Made by a program: the position numbers and the translations under genes
Assembly: GCA_014706295.1 (NCBI GenBank)
Contig: JACSVZ010000008.1
Coordinates: forward strand, 22,237,659 to 22,301,658
From: Lycocorax pyrrhopterus obiensis
Lineage: Eukaryota; Chordata; Aves; Passeriformes; Paradisaeidae
Length of the DNA stretch: 64,000 bases
Direction of reading: 5' to 3'
Part shown: one piece after another, positions 10,716 to 21,647 of the stretch
How positions within the stretch are numbered: position 1 is the first letter of the stretch
How the letters are laid out: each line of letters begins with the position of its first letter
The notes under the pieces: model-generated
The model's database searches: none
The model's input: only the letters and a program-made list of their open reading frames with translations
What the model was told of the DNA's origin: nothing

Positions 10716-11207
10716 TGATGCCATGATGATTTTTTTGCCTTTTCTTTTTATATACCTTTTATGTATTCTCGGTATCCTTAACATACATACTTATAATTCT
10801 TTAAACCTAATATCTTAACATAGTCCTAATATTCTATTAAGCCAAAAAAACAAACATCCTAAATCTCACAATTAAAAACCAAAAAACCTTACACTATCTT
10901 AAAAAATCAAAACCCTCTCTAAAACATATCCTATAAACTAAAATTAAACCCATCTGAAAAAAATACTTTAGAATAAAGAAATGTCACGCCATTCATTTAA
11001 ACCTCTCATTAAAACATCTTTGTCAAATATACTAATTTACAAAGTCTATAAAATTATATACACAATATATCATAAATATACATTTCAACATATCCCACCT
11101 TAACGAACTGTTACATCATAAAAATCCTTATTAAAAACTGAAATAAAACCCCTTTTATCCCTTAACCGTATCTAATTTTTAATTCTAAAATCAGGAAAAA
11201 GGCATCA
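10716..11207 (+). mobile_element. Solo LTR of an endogenous retrovirus-like element
   Basis: A 492-bp AT-rich block in GC-rich DNA begins TGATGCC and ends GGCATCA, a 7-bp inverted terminus of TG...CA type. It is flanked by a 4-bp direct repeat GGAC (10712-10715 and 11208-11211), consistent with a target-site duplication. In the plus orientation there is a TATAAAA at 11047-11053 and an AATAAA at 11142-11147, in the order and spacing of U3-R-U5. A second AATAAA is at 10972. No internal viral genes are present, so it is a solo LTR from recombination. From 10741 to 11190 the plus strand has only about 16 G in 450 bases. The family could not be named by eye. Confidence 0.8.
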
Positions 11208-14200
11208 GGACTGGCAGGGATCTGACCCTTCTGCTCCATCTGGCTCAGTCCAAAGGGGTGATTTTTCAGGCTGCCCAGCAGCAGGGATGGGCATGGCAGG
11301 TGCCAGAGCTGCCTTTACTCCCCTGCCTGGCTCTTCCCTTGCACCTGGAGTGAGGCAGCTCTGACCTGTCTTGCAGAGAGACCCCGCAGATCTCTGCCCC
11401 TGGCCCTGGCTAACCTCCCAGAGACCCTGCCCCTGGCCCCGTGGGACAGACATGGGGCACACTTGGTACCCCTATGGCCAGCCCTCAATAGACAGTATGC
11501 CTGTGCCCATCACACCACAGCAGGCATGGCCCAGCAGTGCCCCTGCTCCAGCCCCTGCGCTTGGCTCCCAGGACCAGGGGGTGTCCCTAGTGTGTCTCTG
11601 GGTGGATGGTGCTGCACCTCATCCCAGCATCTCAACCCTCCCTCCAGTACAAGAAGGATGACGAGGGGCCGTGGAGGACAGCTGGAGCCCTGCAACCAGC
11701 CCGGGATCAACCCCTGGGACTCCATCCTGCACCCACTGCCTGTCAGAGCTGTCAGCAGCTCCAGCTCTGCTTCAAAGGGGCCACAGAAGGGCCTGGCAGC
11801 TGTTTCTCCCAGCACTGGAAGTGCTTTCATAATGGTGGGGAGCATGAGCTCACCATTCCAAGTGAGGACAACGGTGACATTTGGGAGGCACAAACACAGC
11901 GTGATTAGCTGATAACCTTTCCTGAGAGATCCCAGGTGTGTGCGCCTGGGAGGGAAGAGGGACGGGGACGTGGCCCCCACACTGTGAGACTCTGGAAAAC
12001 AGCTCCAAATGCCACAGCCTGCCCCTTCACTCAGGACATGGAGAGTGCCCCAAACTGGGCCACTGACCCTACAGACTGGGCACCCTCAGTGTGGACACTC
12101 CTCTGTGGCACCTCGGTCCAGCTGTGTGCATCCGAAGGGGTGGCTCTAGGGCCCCCATTGCACTGGGAGCCCCCGTAAAGGGTGGGGGCAGCCCCCCAGC
12201 ACACCCCACAGGAGTCCACAGGCGCTGGGAGACAGCATCCTCCTGCACACAGGCAAGCAGAGGAGGATGTGGTTACAGAGCAAGGTGCCAAGGCCTGGCA
12301 TTAGCAAAAGTGCCAGCTGGGAGCAGGGAGTGTGTGAGGATTGCTCCCACACCGCGGAAGGGGCTGTGGTGGGAGCAGATGTGGTGGGGCGGGGAGGGAC
12401 AAGCAGCACTGCAGAGAAGGTCCCCACGCATGGTGCCATGCTGTGAGGGAAAGGGACTCTTCCTCAGAGGGTCCCCACATGCGACATGCCCCCTCCCTGC
12501 CCTGCTGAGCAGGACCAAACGCAGGGGGCCAGGATCGGGGTGTCCGGCAGGGAACAGGGAGGGTCTGTGTGCAAGCTGGCAGGAACTGGGCAGGGCCAGG
12601 AGGTGCTGGGTGGGGGCTGGGAGGCGCCAGGGCAGCCTCGGCTCCGCAGCTGGGCCGGGAGCGCTGCCAGCACATTCCTGAGGCTGCCGGGCAGCGGGAG
12701 TGTGTGTGGGCGCAGGGCAAGTGCACGGCAGTTGCTGACCCTCCCCACTGCCCACCCTGATGGTCCCACATTGCCCCCGGGCAACCTCGACCCCACGGTG
12801 TCCCCAGTCATGCCCCAACCTCCTGCGGTCTCTCCCAGGCAGGACCACCCCCCCGGAGCCGTGCTGCCAGCCCAGCATTGCCGCCCAGCCGGGGTGCTCT
12901 CTCCTGGGAGCTGCTGGACGCCATGGGACACGTGTCCCTGCACGGACAGTCCCAGCGTGCCGGCCCCTCCTGAGGCTCTCTGCGTGGCCAGCGAAAGGCC
13001 CCTGCTCCACACTGGGTGCAGCCCATGCCCAGCACTGTTGCAGCCCAGGAACCAGTGCAAGACTGGGACAGGAAGGATGAGAGGATGGGAAAAGAGGAGG
13101 ATGGGAGGGAGCCCACCCAGGCCCAGGGGATGCATCTCTGCTGACAGAAAGAAGGTCGGTAGCACCCAAAGCTGCGGCAGGAGAGCGGGTGGGGACACAA
13201 GGATGGAAGGAGGCGGCCGGAACCCTGCTCAGCTTCTCATTTCCTGGGAGCCTCCTGCTGCCCTGGCTCGGCTCTGCTGTGTGCTACAACCAGGCACGGG
13301 TCCTCCACAGGGAGGGTCCGGAATGTTGAGGGAGCACCCCCAGGAGATGTGCTCTTACCATGCCACCCTGGCTGGCCGTCCCCGAGGTCCCCACCGCAGA
13401 GGTGGCAGCCCCCATGGCCCCGCTTCCGGTCTCGCTGCTGTGACAAGTGGCACAGGCAGTGACACAAGCGGTGGCACAGCCAGCTTTCTGGAGTGACAGG
13501 AGCAAGTGTCAGTCTCACAGACAGTTGCATGGGTGCAGAACGGGGATGTGGGCACTGGAGCAGCCTGCGCAGACAAGACGCAGGGAAGGGTGCCAGCTCC
13601 ATCTGTCCTGGGTCCATCCCCTTCTCTGGGGCACAGCCCAGATCTACCTTCCCTGGGGCATCCTGGGTGGGAAAGGGTTAAGGAAGCAATGCGAATGCAG
13701 CAGAGACTCCGCAGAGCAGAGGCACGGTCTCAGCTCGGAGATAAGGCTGCTAGGACACCCCACGAGGGGGAGCAGGGGACAGACACTGATCTTCTGGGGC
13801 CAGCCCTGCTCCCCGCAGCACGGCCAGGAGGTGACTCGGGGCTCTAATGAAGGCATCATGACAGACAAAGGGACTGGGCCAGCTGGCAGGGAGACCCTTG
13901 CTCAGCCCCAGCCTCGCCAGCCCCCTCACCTGCATCTGGTGGGGTGCCAGCTGGCACAGAGTGCTCAGCACCCCCAACACCTTCCTGGGAGGGACTGGGG
14001 ATGTAGACACCAGACTGGGGTGTGGGACGGGGCAGGCTGAGAGCCAGGAGCAGGTCCATGGTCAAGAGCAGGACAGTGCTGGCAGTGCCACGGGAACAGC
14101 CCAGAGACATGGCACACCCACGACCGTGCTCAGCATCCGCACGCTGGCAGCTCCACCCTGCACACCTGGCCTCCCTCTGCCTCCACCTCCCCACTCCTGC

Positions 14201-15519
14201 TCCCAGGCCTCACCAGCCCCTTCCCAGCCCAGTTCCCAAGGCAATTACACCCTGCCCAAACCCATCCATCACGGATTAGCTATTTTCTATCAGCATTTAT
14301 CTCCAGACAATCTTACTCCTGCCGTGACAGCCTGATGCCTCCATCACCCTCCCTCCTGCTACCAGGCAGCCCTGATAACAGGCTGCTGTATCTTATCGGG
14401 CTCCCTGGCAGTTACACATTAATGGTGCCATCTCCGGGGCTTGGCTGGGGTGGGATGAACCCAGCCCACCCTCGGGCTGGAGCAAGCATCACTGGGTGAT
14501 GCAGTGATGGGCACTGAGCCCAGCACAGAGGGCATGGGCAGGGCAGGCAGGCTACAGGTAAGGGCAGGTTGTGCAGCTGAGGTTCCCAGCATTGACCCGA
14601 GGCAGATGGACCCTGCCAGGGCTGGGGGGACAGTCCCTGCCCCCAGCCCAGGGCAAAGAGCAGCTGCTATCACTGCCTGCACTGGACTGTTTGCTCTATC
14701 GCCCATTAACAGAGCTGCCTTATCCGGTGGGCAGGGGCCAGCGGCAGCCCAAAGCCCGTTGGCCGGGCAGGGGCATCGATCATGGGAAAGGGAGGGGTGC
14801 CCCAGATAACCCCTGGAGACAAATGGGTTTCTAATGGGGTCTTAAGACTTGCACCCCTCATCTCCAAGGGAATGGGGGAATGTCGTCCAGGCAGGACTCT
14901 CACACTGCTTGGGCTCTAGCTTTGCCCACAATGAGAGAACTGGCAGAGCCTGGGTGCAGGCCCTTTGCTGGTAGATGTAATCTCAGCTGTGCCTGTGCCA
15001 GCAGGCCATGGACTGCCCGAGGTGCTTGCTGGCAGAGCCATCCATGAGGAGTAAGGACCCCATGCCCATGGCATCGCCTTGGCATTGATGGCACACGTGG
15101 CACCTGGGTACACCAGCCCTCCCAGGGCTGCAGCATTGAAGCTTCCGGGATGTCCTCTTCCTTAAATCCTAGCACCCCAAGCATATTGTTTTGGGAGAAA
15201 AGAGTGGGGAGTGGAGTGGCACAGGGTAGGAACCAGGGTCCCCTGCCCCGTGACAGAGCATGCCTCTGAGGTGCCAGGTGGGATGGGGGCAGTGGGACTG
15301 GTGAATAACGGGGGCAACAACACATCGCCATGGGACAGGCGAGCCAGCCCTTCTAGAAAGCATGACCCCAGGGGCACACAGAGCCAGGGTGGGCTGGGGG
15401 GTGCATGCAGGGGGGCTCCCTGGGAGGGCGAGGGGCATGGAGCACCATGCGCCGGGGAGGGAGGGCTAGAGGTGGCAGCGGTGTGGGCAGACTAGGGGGA
15501 GCCGGGGGCCAGCCCCGGG

Positions 15520-15677
15520 GGGCCCGGCAGGCAGAGCAGATTGGCTGCCGGCGAGGTCTCCAACCTCCTTAGAAAGGGCAGCGAGCGTGGGAGGCGCTAA
15601 GGGAGCAGGCAGGGTGCCGAGCCACGCTCCCGTCCCGCTCGGCAGCCGCGGCCGGCAGCGGCAGGCGGGCAGCGGCG
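15520..15677 (+). promoter_or_regulatory. SFRP5: SFRP5 promoter and 5' UTR, CpG-rich
   Basis: GC- and CpG-rich sequence directly before the SFRP5 ATG, running into the CpG-rich first exon. No TATA box was seen. The transcription start cannot be placed from sequence alone. Confidence 0.45.
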
Positions 15678-17712
15678 ATGCCGCAGGCGGGCAGCCCCCC
15701 GGGGTCCCGGGGCACGGCGCTGCTGGCTCTGTCGCTGGCTCTGGCAGGGTCCCTGGGCGGCGGGCAGCACTACGACTACTACGGGTGGCAGCCCGAGAGC
15801 CAGCCCCACGGGCGCTTCTACGGGCGGGAGCCGCAGTGCCTCGACATCCCGCCCGACATGCAGCTCTGCCGCGACGTGGGCTACAAGCGCATGCGGCTGC
15901 CCAACCTGCTGGAGCACGAGACCATGGCCGAAGCCAAGCAGCAGGCTGGCAGCTGGGTGCCCCTGCTCGCCAAGCAGTGCCACACCGACACCCAGCTCTT
16001 CCTGTGCTCCCTCTTCGCCCCTGTCTGCCTTGACCGGCCCGTCTACCCCTGCCGCTCCCTCTGTGAGGTGGTGCGTGACTCCTGCGCCCCTGTCATGGAG
16101 TCCTACGGCTTCCCCTGGCCTGAGATGCTGCACTGTGGCAAGTTCCCCTCTGACCACGAGCTCTGCATCGCCGTCCAGTTTGGGAACAGCAAAGTCACGC
16201 CGCCACCAGGTAAGTGGGAAGGGTGCTGTAATGGGATGGGAATGCATGTGGAGCCCCTGCACACCCATCCCTTCACCGCTCAAAGCACAGTCCAGGACAC
16301 TGGTGGTGGCCAAGGACTCTCTGTCTGCAACAGGGCAAGAATGGGCACAGTATCAGCTTTGTCTGGGCACCACTCATTGCCCAGGAGCACTGGGCTCCCA
16401 GCTGCCTGCACTGAGCTGTGCCGGGATAAGGAAGAACATGGGATGAGGTGGGAGCCGCTGGCGGATCCACCGCGGTGCTGTGTCCCTCTCCTCCCGCTGG
16501 GTCCCATGTCAGCTGCAGAGAGCAAGCTGCACCTGCGGGTCTCAGCCCCACACTGCTGCTGCAGGGTGACTGTCCCCTCAGGCAGGAGAGGGGACATCAC
16601 CCAAAGGCAGCCCAGGGTCAGGATCAAGGCTGTGACGGCCTTTAGGCTGGGGCCACCGCTGCTGTTGCTGTGCTTCCAAGTGCCAGCATCTGATGGGAGA
16701 GTGTCTCCGTACCTCTTCCCCTCCTGGGGGATGACCCTGGCCAGTGAGGTGCTCTGTGCCTCCCCACATCACCCCAGCACAGCTCCCTAGGGAGCAGAGG
16801 AGCTGCTGGGGCTCTCCTCAGCGTGTCCCCGAGGAGCTGGCCCAGGTGACAAGTATCAGCAGCAGGAAGCTGTGACAGTGACTGGTCTCTCACCGCAGTG
16901 TCCAAGATCTGCACCCAGTGTGAGATGGAGCACAAGGCGGATGGCATGATGGAGCAGATGTGCTCCAGTGACTTTGGTGAGTGCTGGGGTCTTCTTCCCC
17001 ACCCCCCTGGACAAGGGTCTGCCTCCCCCATGTCTGACAGCTGGGGCGGGAGCTGGCCAGAGGGTGGGGTTGTATGGGGACAGCCCCATGGGAGACCCCT
17101 GAGCCATTCCCTTGGACCCTTCGTGCATGGGATGAATGCACCACAGGAGAAGACGTTGGTGGGGGGACAGGCAGAATGGGACATTTGGGAGGGCCACTGG
17201 GGGCCTCTGCTGGACCCCCCCCAGCAACCCCTTTCCCCTCCCCACACAGTAACTTCCCCAGAGACCCACCCCAGGGATGTCCTGCACAGGTGCCTGGCCT
17301 AGACCCTCCCCTCCCCAGAACCCCAGCCGTGCTCCCCTCCCCCAACCGTGCCCCACGGCTGCCCCACACAGTGGTGAAAATGCGCATCAAGGAGATGACG
17401 GAGGAGAACGGGGAACGGCGGCTGGTGGCTGCCCAGAAGAAGAAGGTGCTGAAACTGGGCCCGCTGAAGCGCAAGGACACCAAGAAAATGGTGCTGCACA
17501 TGAAGAACGTGGGTGCCTGCCCCTGCCCCCAACTTGACAGCCTCAGTGGCAGCTTCCTGGTCATGGGCCGCAAGGTGGGCAGCCGCCTGCTGCTCCTGGC
17601 CATCTACCCCTGGCAGAAGCACAACAAGGAGATGAAGTTTGCAGTCAAGTTCATGTTCTCCTACCCTTGCCCCCTCTACCACCCCCTGCTCTATGGGGCT
17701 GGGCAGCACTAG
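15678..17712 (+). CDS. SFRP5: SFRP5, secreted frizzled-related protein 5
   Basis: Extracellular Wnt antagonist. Three coding exons, 15678-16209, 16899-16976 and 17372-17712, give 316 residues (human 317). Residues 1-29 are a signal peptide (LLALSLALAGS). Residues 54-163 are a frizzled cysteine-rich domain with all ten cysteines (C54, C64, C101, C110, C117, C125, C129, C136, C153, C163) and the blocks YKRMRLPNLLEHET and FLCSLFAPVCLDRP. From about residue 182 is a netrin-like domain (KICTQCEMEH, VVKMRIKEM, GPLKRKDTKK, CPCPQLDSL, SFLVMGRKV, KEMKFAVKFMFSYPC). YDYYGWQ near the mature N-terminus separates SFRP5/SFRP1/2 from the SFRP3/4 group, and synteny next to GOLGA7B and ZFYVE27 fixes it as SFRP5. 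The ATG at 15678 is followed directly by the signal peptide in a CpG island. Confidence 0.97.
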
Positions 17713-20700
17713 GGCTTTTCTCACCCTGCCCTTTCCCAGGACTCCTGCACTGGCCCAGCATCACACCCCCAGCCTCTCTGGCTGCACCCCAGGATCCCAG
17801 CTCTGCTCACCTCAGCCCCTTGGTTGTGCCCCAGAACCCGGCTCTGCACCCACAGGATTCCCTGCTGCATTTGTGGGAGTCGTGATCCACAGCCAAGACC
17901 CCTCCCTCCTCCTGAGAGCCCTGCTCTGCACCCCTGGCACCCCTGTTCTGCTCCAAAGACCCCCGCCCCTGCCCAGGAGCTTAGTCTGGACCCAGGACCC
18001 TTGTTCTGCATGTTTGTGAGCCATGGTCTGCACTGGAGACCCTTGTCTACTCATAGGTTCCCTGCCCAGAAGCCCAAAGACCCTTGCTTTCATTTAGGAT
18101 TCGTGCTTGGCCCTCTTGGCTACACCTGGCACCCCTACCCTGCACCCGTGTCCTTTGCCCAGCTCCCTCATGACATGCCCCAGACCCTCAGCCCCCCAGT
18201 CCCTATTCCAGCCCACCAACCCATGCCCTCACGTGGAGCTCACACCCAGCCCTGGATTATCTCACTCTCACAGAGACCCAGCCCACGCAGGTCCCTCCTG
18301 CCCCTCTGTCCCCACTGACTGTCCCCCTCAAGACCAAGTGCCCAGACCAGCACAAACCTTTCCTGGGCTCCCCCACTACCCACACCACATGGCTCAGTGT
18401 GTGAGAGAGGTCCACCTCCAAGCCCCCCAGGCCAGCCCTGCTGCATCCCTTGCACACACCCATGCTGTGACCCAGCCCATGCACCCCTTGCCCATCCACA
18501 CCACAGTAAATTATTCCACCTCAGAGAAGTCTGTGTGCAGCTCACTGCAGTTCATGGGTAAGAGCCCCCTGGGGCTCCCTCAGGGGCCCTAGAAGAATGG
18601 GAGGGGGGTCCCAGTCCTGCCCACGGAGTGAGGCAACCTGAGGGAGCGAGGTCACCCCAGGATCTGGCTCTAGCCCCACTCCAGGTGCTGCACCCAGAGC
18701 CTGAACCTGGGCAGTCCAGCCAAGCCAAGAGATGTGGTTCCTAGTGGTCACAGGCATCACTGTGCCACTCCAGGGAGCCTGGGAGGGCATTGAGATGAGT
18801 AGGATGGGGGGACAAGGCCGTCACTGCTGCTGGAGCCCCACAGCTGGGTCTGACAGTGTTTGCCAGGGAAGCTTCTTCCTTCGTCACCCCAGGGGATAAA
18901 TCTATGGTCTGGGAGCTCGCAGCACTTGTGAGAAGCCTGGCACTGAGCATCATAGAGGGCAGATCCTGGACCAGGCGGCCTCCAACCCTGTCCTCCCCAC
19001 ACCATCTCATCTGAAAGCCCTGTCTGCAGTTCCCTGCCAGCCCTGCTCGGCTGCCAGACCTCCCATGCCATAACCCCCAGCCTCCTCTGAAAAGATTCCT
19101 AGGGCCACCCACCTGCACTATCCAGGACCCTCCCAAGAGCCCAAGGACCAGGGCAGCCCTCAGCCCGGCCCCTCTGATGGCAGCAGGGCGCTGTCCCTTA
19201 GCTCAGCTCCACTCCCCCAGCTGTGCCCCGGTCCCAGCTGGCAAGGGGGGAGCCTGAACGACCCAGTCGTGTTTACCCGGTGCATATTTGTATCCACCTG
19301 TCCCAAAGGGTGAGGGGGGCCCGAAGGTGGCCGCCAGGATATTTACCCAGTGCCTGGCTGCCTGACACTGCGTCTTCTCTTCAGAGCTGGCCTGGCCTCA
19401 GGGAGCCTCCTGGGACAGGAGGGAAATTGAGGCTGCAGGATGTCTGCACCCACCCTCTTCTGGCTGACAAGAGCACTGGGCACCTGCCCTGCTCTGGGGT
19501 GACCTCTTTTCCCTCTGCCCTCCTTGGGCATGGCCTTGGACCCACTGGTCAGCCTCCAGAGCCCAAATCTCCCGCTCTGGCCGGGGAAAGTTGCCTGTGC
19601 CCCTGCCCCACAGCCAGCCAGGAACATGGGGCAGCCAGCCTCTGCCCCAGCCTCACACCAGGAGCAGGCACTCACTGCCTCCACCTTGCTCCCTGGCCCC
19701 TGGGAAAAAAAATGGGGAAAAAATTGAAATATTATTAGAAGGTATGTTCAGAGCTTGATTGCTGAGCACACTTCCATAGGAATAAACACTGACAATTACA
19801 ACATTTTACTGCACAACTTAAAAAGCATAAATAAAACCCCATCTCCCACAGCCTAAGTTTATCTGTAGCCCTCTGTATCCTGTGTCATTAGCATCTTCCC
19901 AGAGAGTGCTCAGACATACATGGCCATTGTGCTCATTGCTCCAAGTGTTTTCTCTAGAAATGTAAGTAGCTCCTCTGCCTCCCACTGTCAGCTGTCTGAG
20001 CAAGCTCACCCCTCCCAGCCCAGTAATCATCCCATTGCAGACACCCTCACAAACACACCCACAGCTCTTGGGGTGCTACACAACCCCCTCCCCAATGTTA
20101 CAGCTGCTCCACTGCCCCCACTTAACTGCTCAGCCCTCTGCACACCACTCTCCTGCACATCCAGCACAACCCAGCCACCCTCATTATCAAGTGCCGAGGC
20201 CAGCTTTTCCCCAGATTTCCATGTGAAGGAGTTTATCAGCCCACAGGCAAGATGAGTGTTTAGGCTGCCTGCCCCATAGGAGCTCCCACACTGGTGGGAT
20301 GTAGAGCCTGCAGTGAGGTCTGGGCTCCGGCAACCTCTCAGACTGGTGGGTGTCACAGCCTGGCAGGCCCTGGGCACTGGCAGCCCAAGAGCACTGGCCC
20401 CCCAGATTCCCTGGCTTGGGGGAAACTGCAGCTGGCTGGCAGGGACCCAGGCCATGGCTGTTCCCAGCTGCACAGCAGCCAGGGTCACATTCCTGGGATA
20501 GCTGGGAGCTTTGCTGTTCACACAAGGAAAGGTCATCCTTGTGCACACAGGCAGCTGGTGGGACCACTGCCCGGGGAGAGCAGGGGAAGGAGCAGCCGCG
20601 GGAGGCAGAGGAAGCTCAGCAGCTCCTGTCAGAGCTGAGGTGCTCCCTGGCTCCAGCCCAGCAGGATCCAGCCCTGGCACAGCTGACAGGCAGCTGCACA

Positions 20701-20890
20701 CAACTCTGAGCAGGGGGCAAACAAGGCTACAGCAGGACAGAAGATGGGAATTCCAGTAAAGCACAGAGAGCTGGTGGCACAGACACACCATTTCTCCAGG
20801 AGCACCTGCAGGACAGCAGGGCCAAGGCCACAGAGGTGTCAGAGTGACCTGGGACTGGGACAGCTTTCACTGGGATGATGACACAAGAGC
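17713..20890. other. SFRP5 3' flank and intergenic DNA to ZFYVE27
   Basis: No coding exon recognised. C-rich, loosely repetitive sequence (about 17740-18080, recurrent CCCAGNNCTGCTCTGCACC-like phrases) follows the SFRP5 stop. Candidate SFRP5 poly(A) signals AATAAA occur at 19781-19786 and 19830-19835, about 2.1 kb after the stop; an AGTAAA variant near 18506 is an alternative. A motif TTTACCCRGTGC occurs twice 70 bp apart (19272 and 19342). Confidence 0.5.
19781..19786 (+). terminator. SFRP5: Candidate SFRP5 poly(A) signal
   Basis: First canonical AATAAA on the plus strand after the SFRP5 stop, with a second at 19830. The 2.1-kb 3' UTR this implies is longer than the human one as I remember it, so the assignment is uncertain. 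Confidence 0.4.
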
Positions 20891-20907
20891 CAGCTGAGGA
20901 CAAGAGA

Positions 20908-20913
20908 TTTATT
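20908..20913 (-). terminator. ZFYVE27: Poly(A) signal of ZFYVE27
   Basis: TTTATT on the plus strand, 735 bp downstream of the ZFYVE27 stop codon (21648-21650). The interval is taken as 3' UTR. Confidence 0.65.
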
Positions 20914-21647
20914 GGTCATTCTCTATACGCAATTATATATTAATCTGTAGTAGAAAGCAGCAGTCACTAAGTGCACAGAGCAGCACCAACTCCTGCCTTT
21001 TCTCACACCAGAGATCCAGCCACACAGCCCAACCCAAACTCATTCTCTTTCCTCCTCTGGGCTACAGCCAAATTCGGGGGTAAAAGACTAAACCTTGCAG
21101 GCAGTGAGGCTGAGGAGCACAGGAGTGACTAGCAGAGTCTCAGCTGAGCCAGGATGAAAGACCTAGCTAGTCTAGACCTCAAGGGATGCAGGAGGAGCTC
21201 TGACTTGATCCCAAAAATACAGTCACTTATAGCACAGTGCTGGGAAAGATAGGGACAGAGCCCTGAGGTTGTTCTGCCCCACCCAGGAGGCGAAGGCAGG
21301 ATGACGAGTAGGAAGGATGGCTCTTCCATCACTGAGCCAGGCCAAAGGGCCTGGGCAAGCACGTGGCAGGGCACAGCAAGTGCCAGAGAGCACCCAGGGC
21401 TTGGAGCAGCTGCAGGGATGGGGCACAGCCGTGGGCAACGCTCCACCACAGGGACCCAGCTGGTGCATGGCAAGGACAGCTGGTCCGTCCAGCCGGGCGC
21501 TGGCAGGAGGAGCGCAAATGCAAGCGTCCTCTGGCAGGGGAATGCCATGCTGGGATCCAAAAAGTCCAGGCTCCCAGCGGCAAGGCTGCCTGCCCGCTGT
21601 CCCAGGTGTCGCAACGCAGGACACAGGAGCTGGCTGGGCCCGTTTCA

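Larger units (their letters stand above)
8850..15560. other. Intergenic interval between GOLGA7B and SFRP5
   Basis: No conserved coding exon was recognised in about 6.7 kb. It holds a tandem repeat (9282-9421), an X-box-like palindrome (9994-10007), an ATGCC microsatellite (10531-10563), a solo LTR (10716-11207) and several small AT-rich islands in GC-rich DNA (about 9030-9080, 11820-11930, 14240-14430, 14690-14850) that could be regulatory. The open frames across 12.3-13.5 kb overlap in several frames without family resemblance and are not called. Confidence 0.6.

Noticed and set aside
12486..13496. Open frames of about 300 codons on both strands in intergenic DNA
   Set aside because: Overlapping frames on both strands, no splice-bounded conserved block, no family match; treated as chance.
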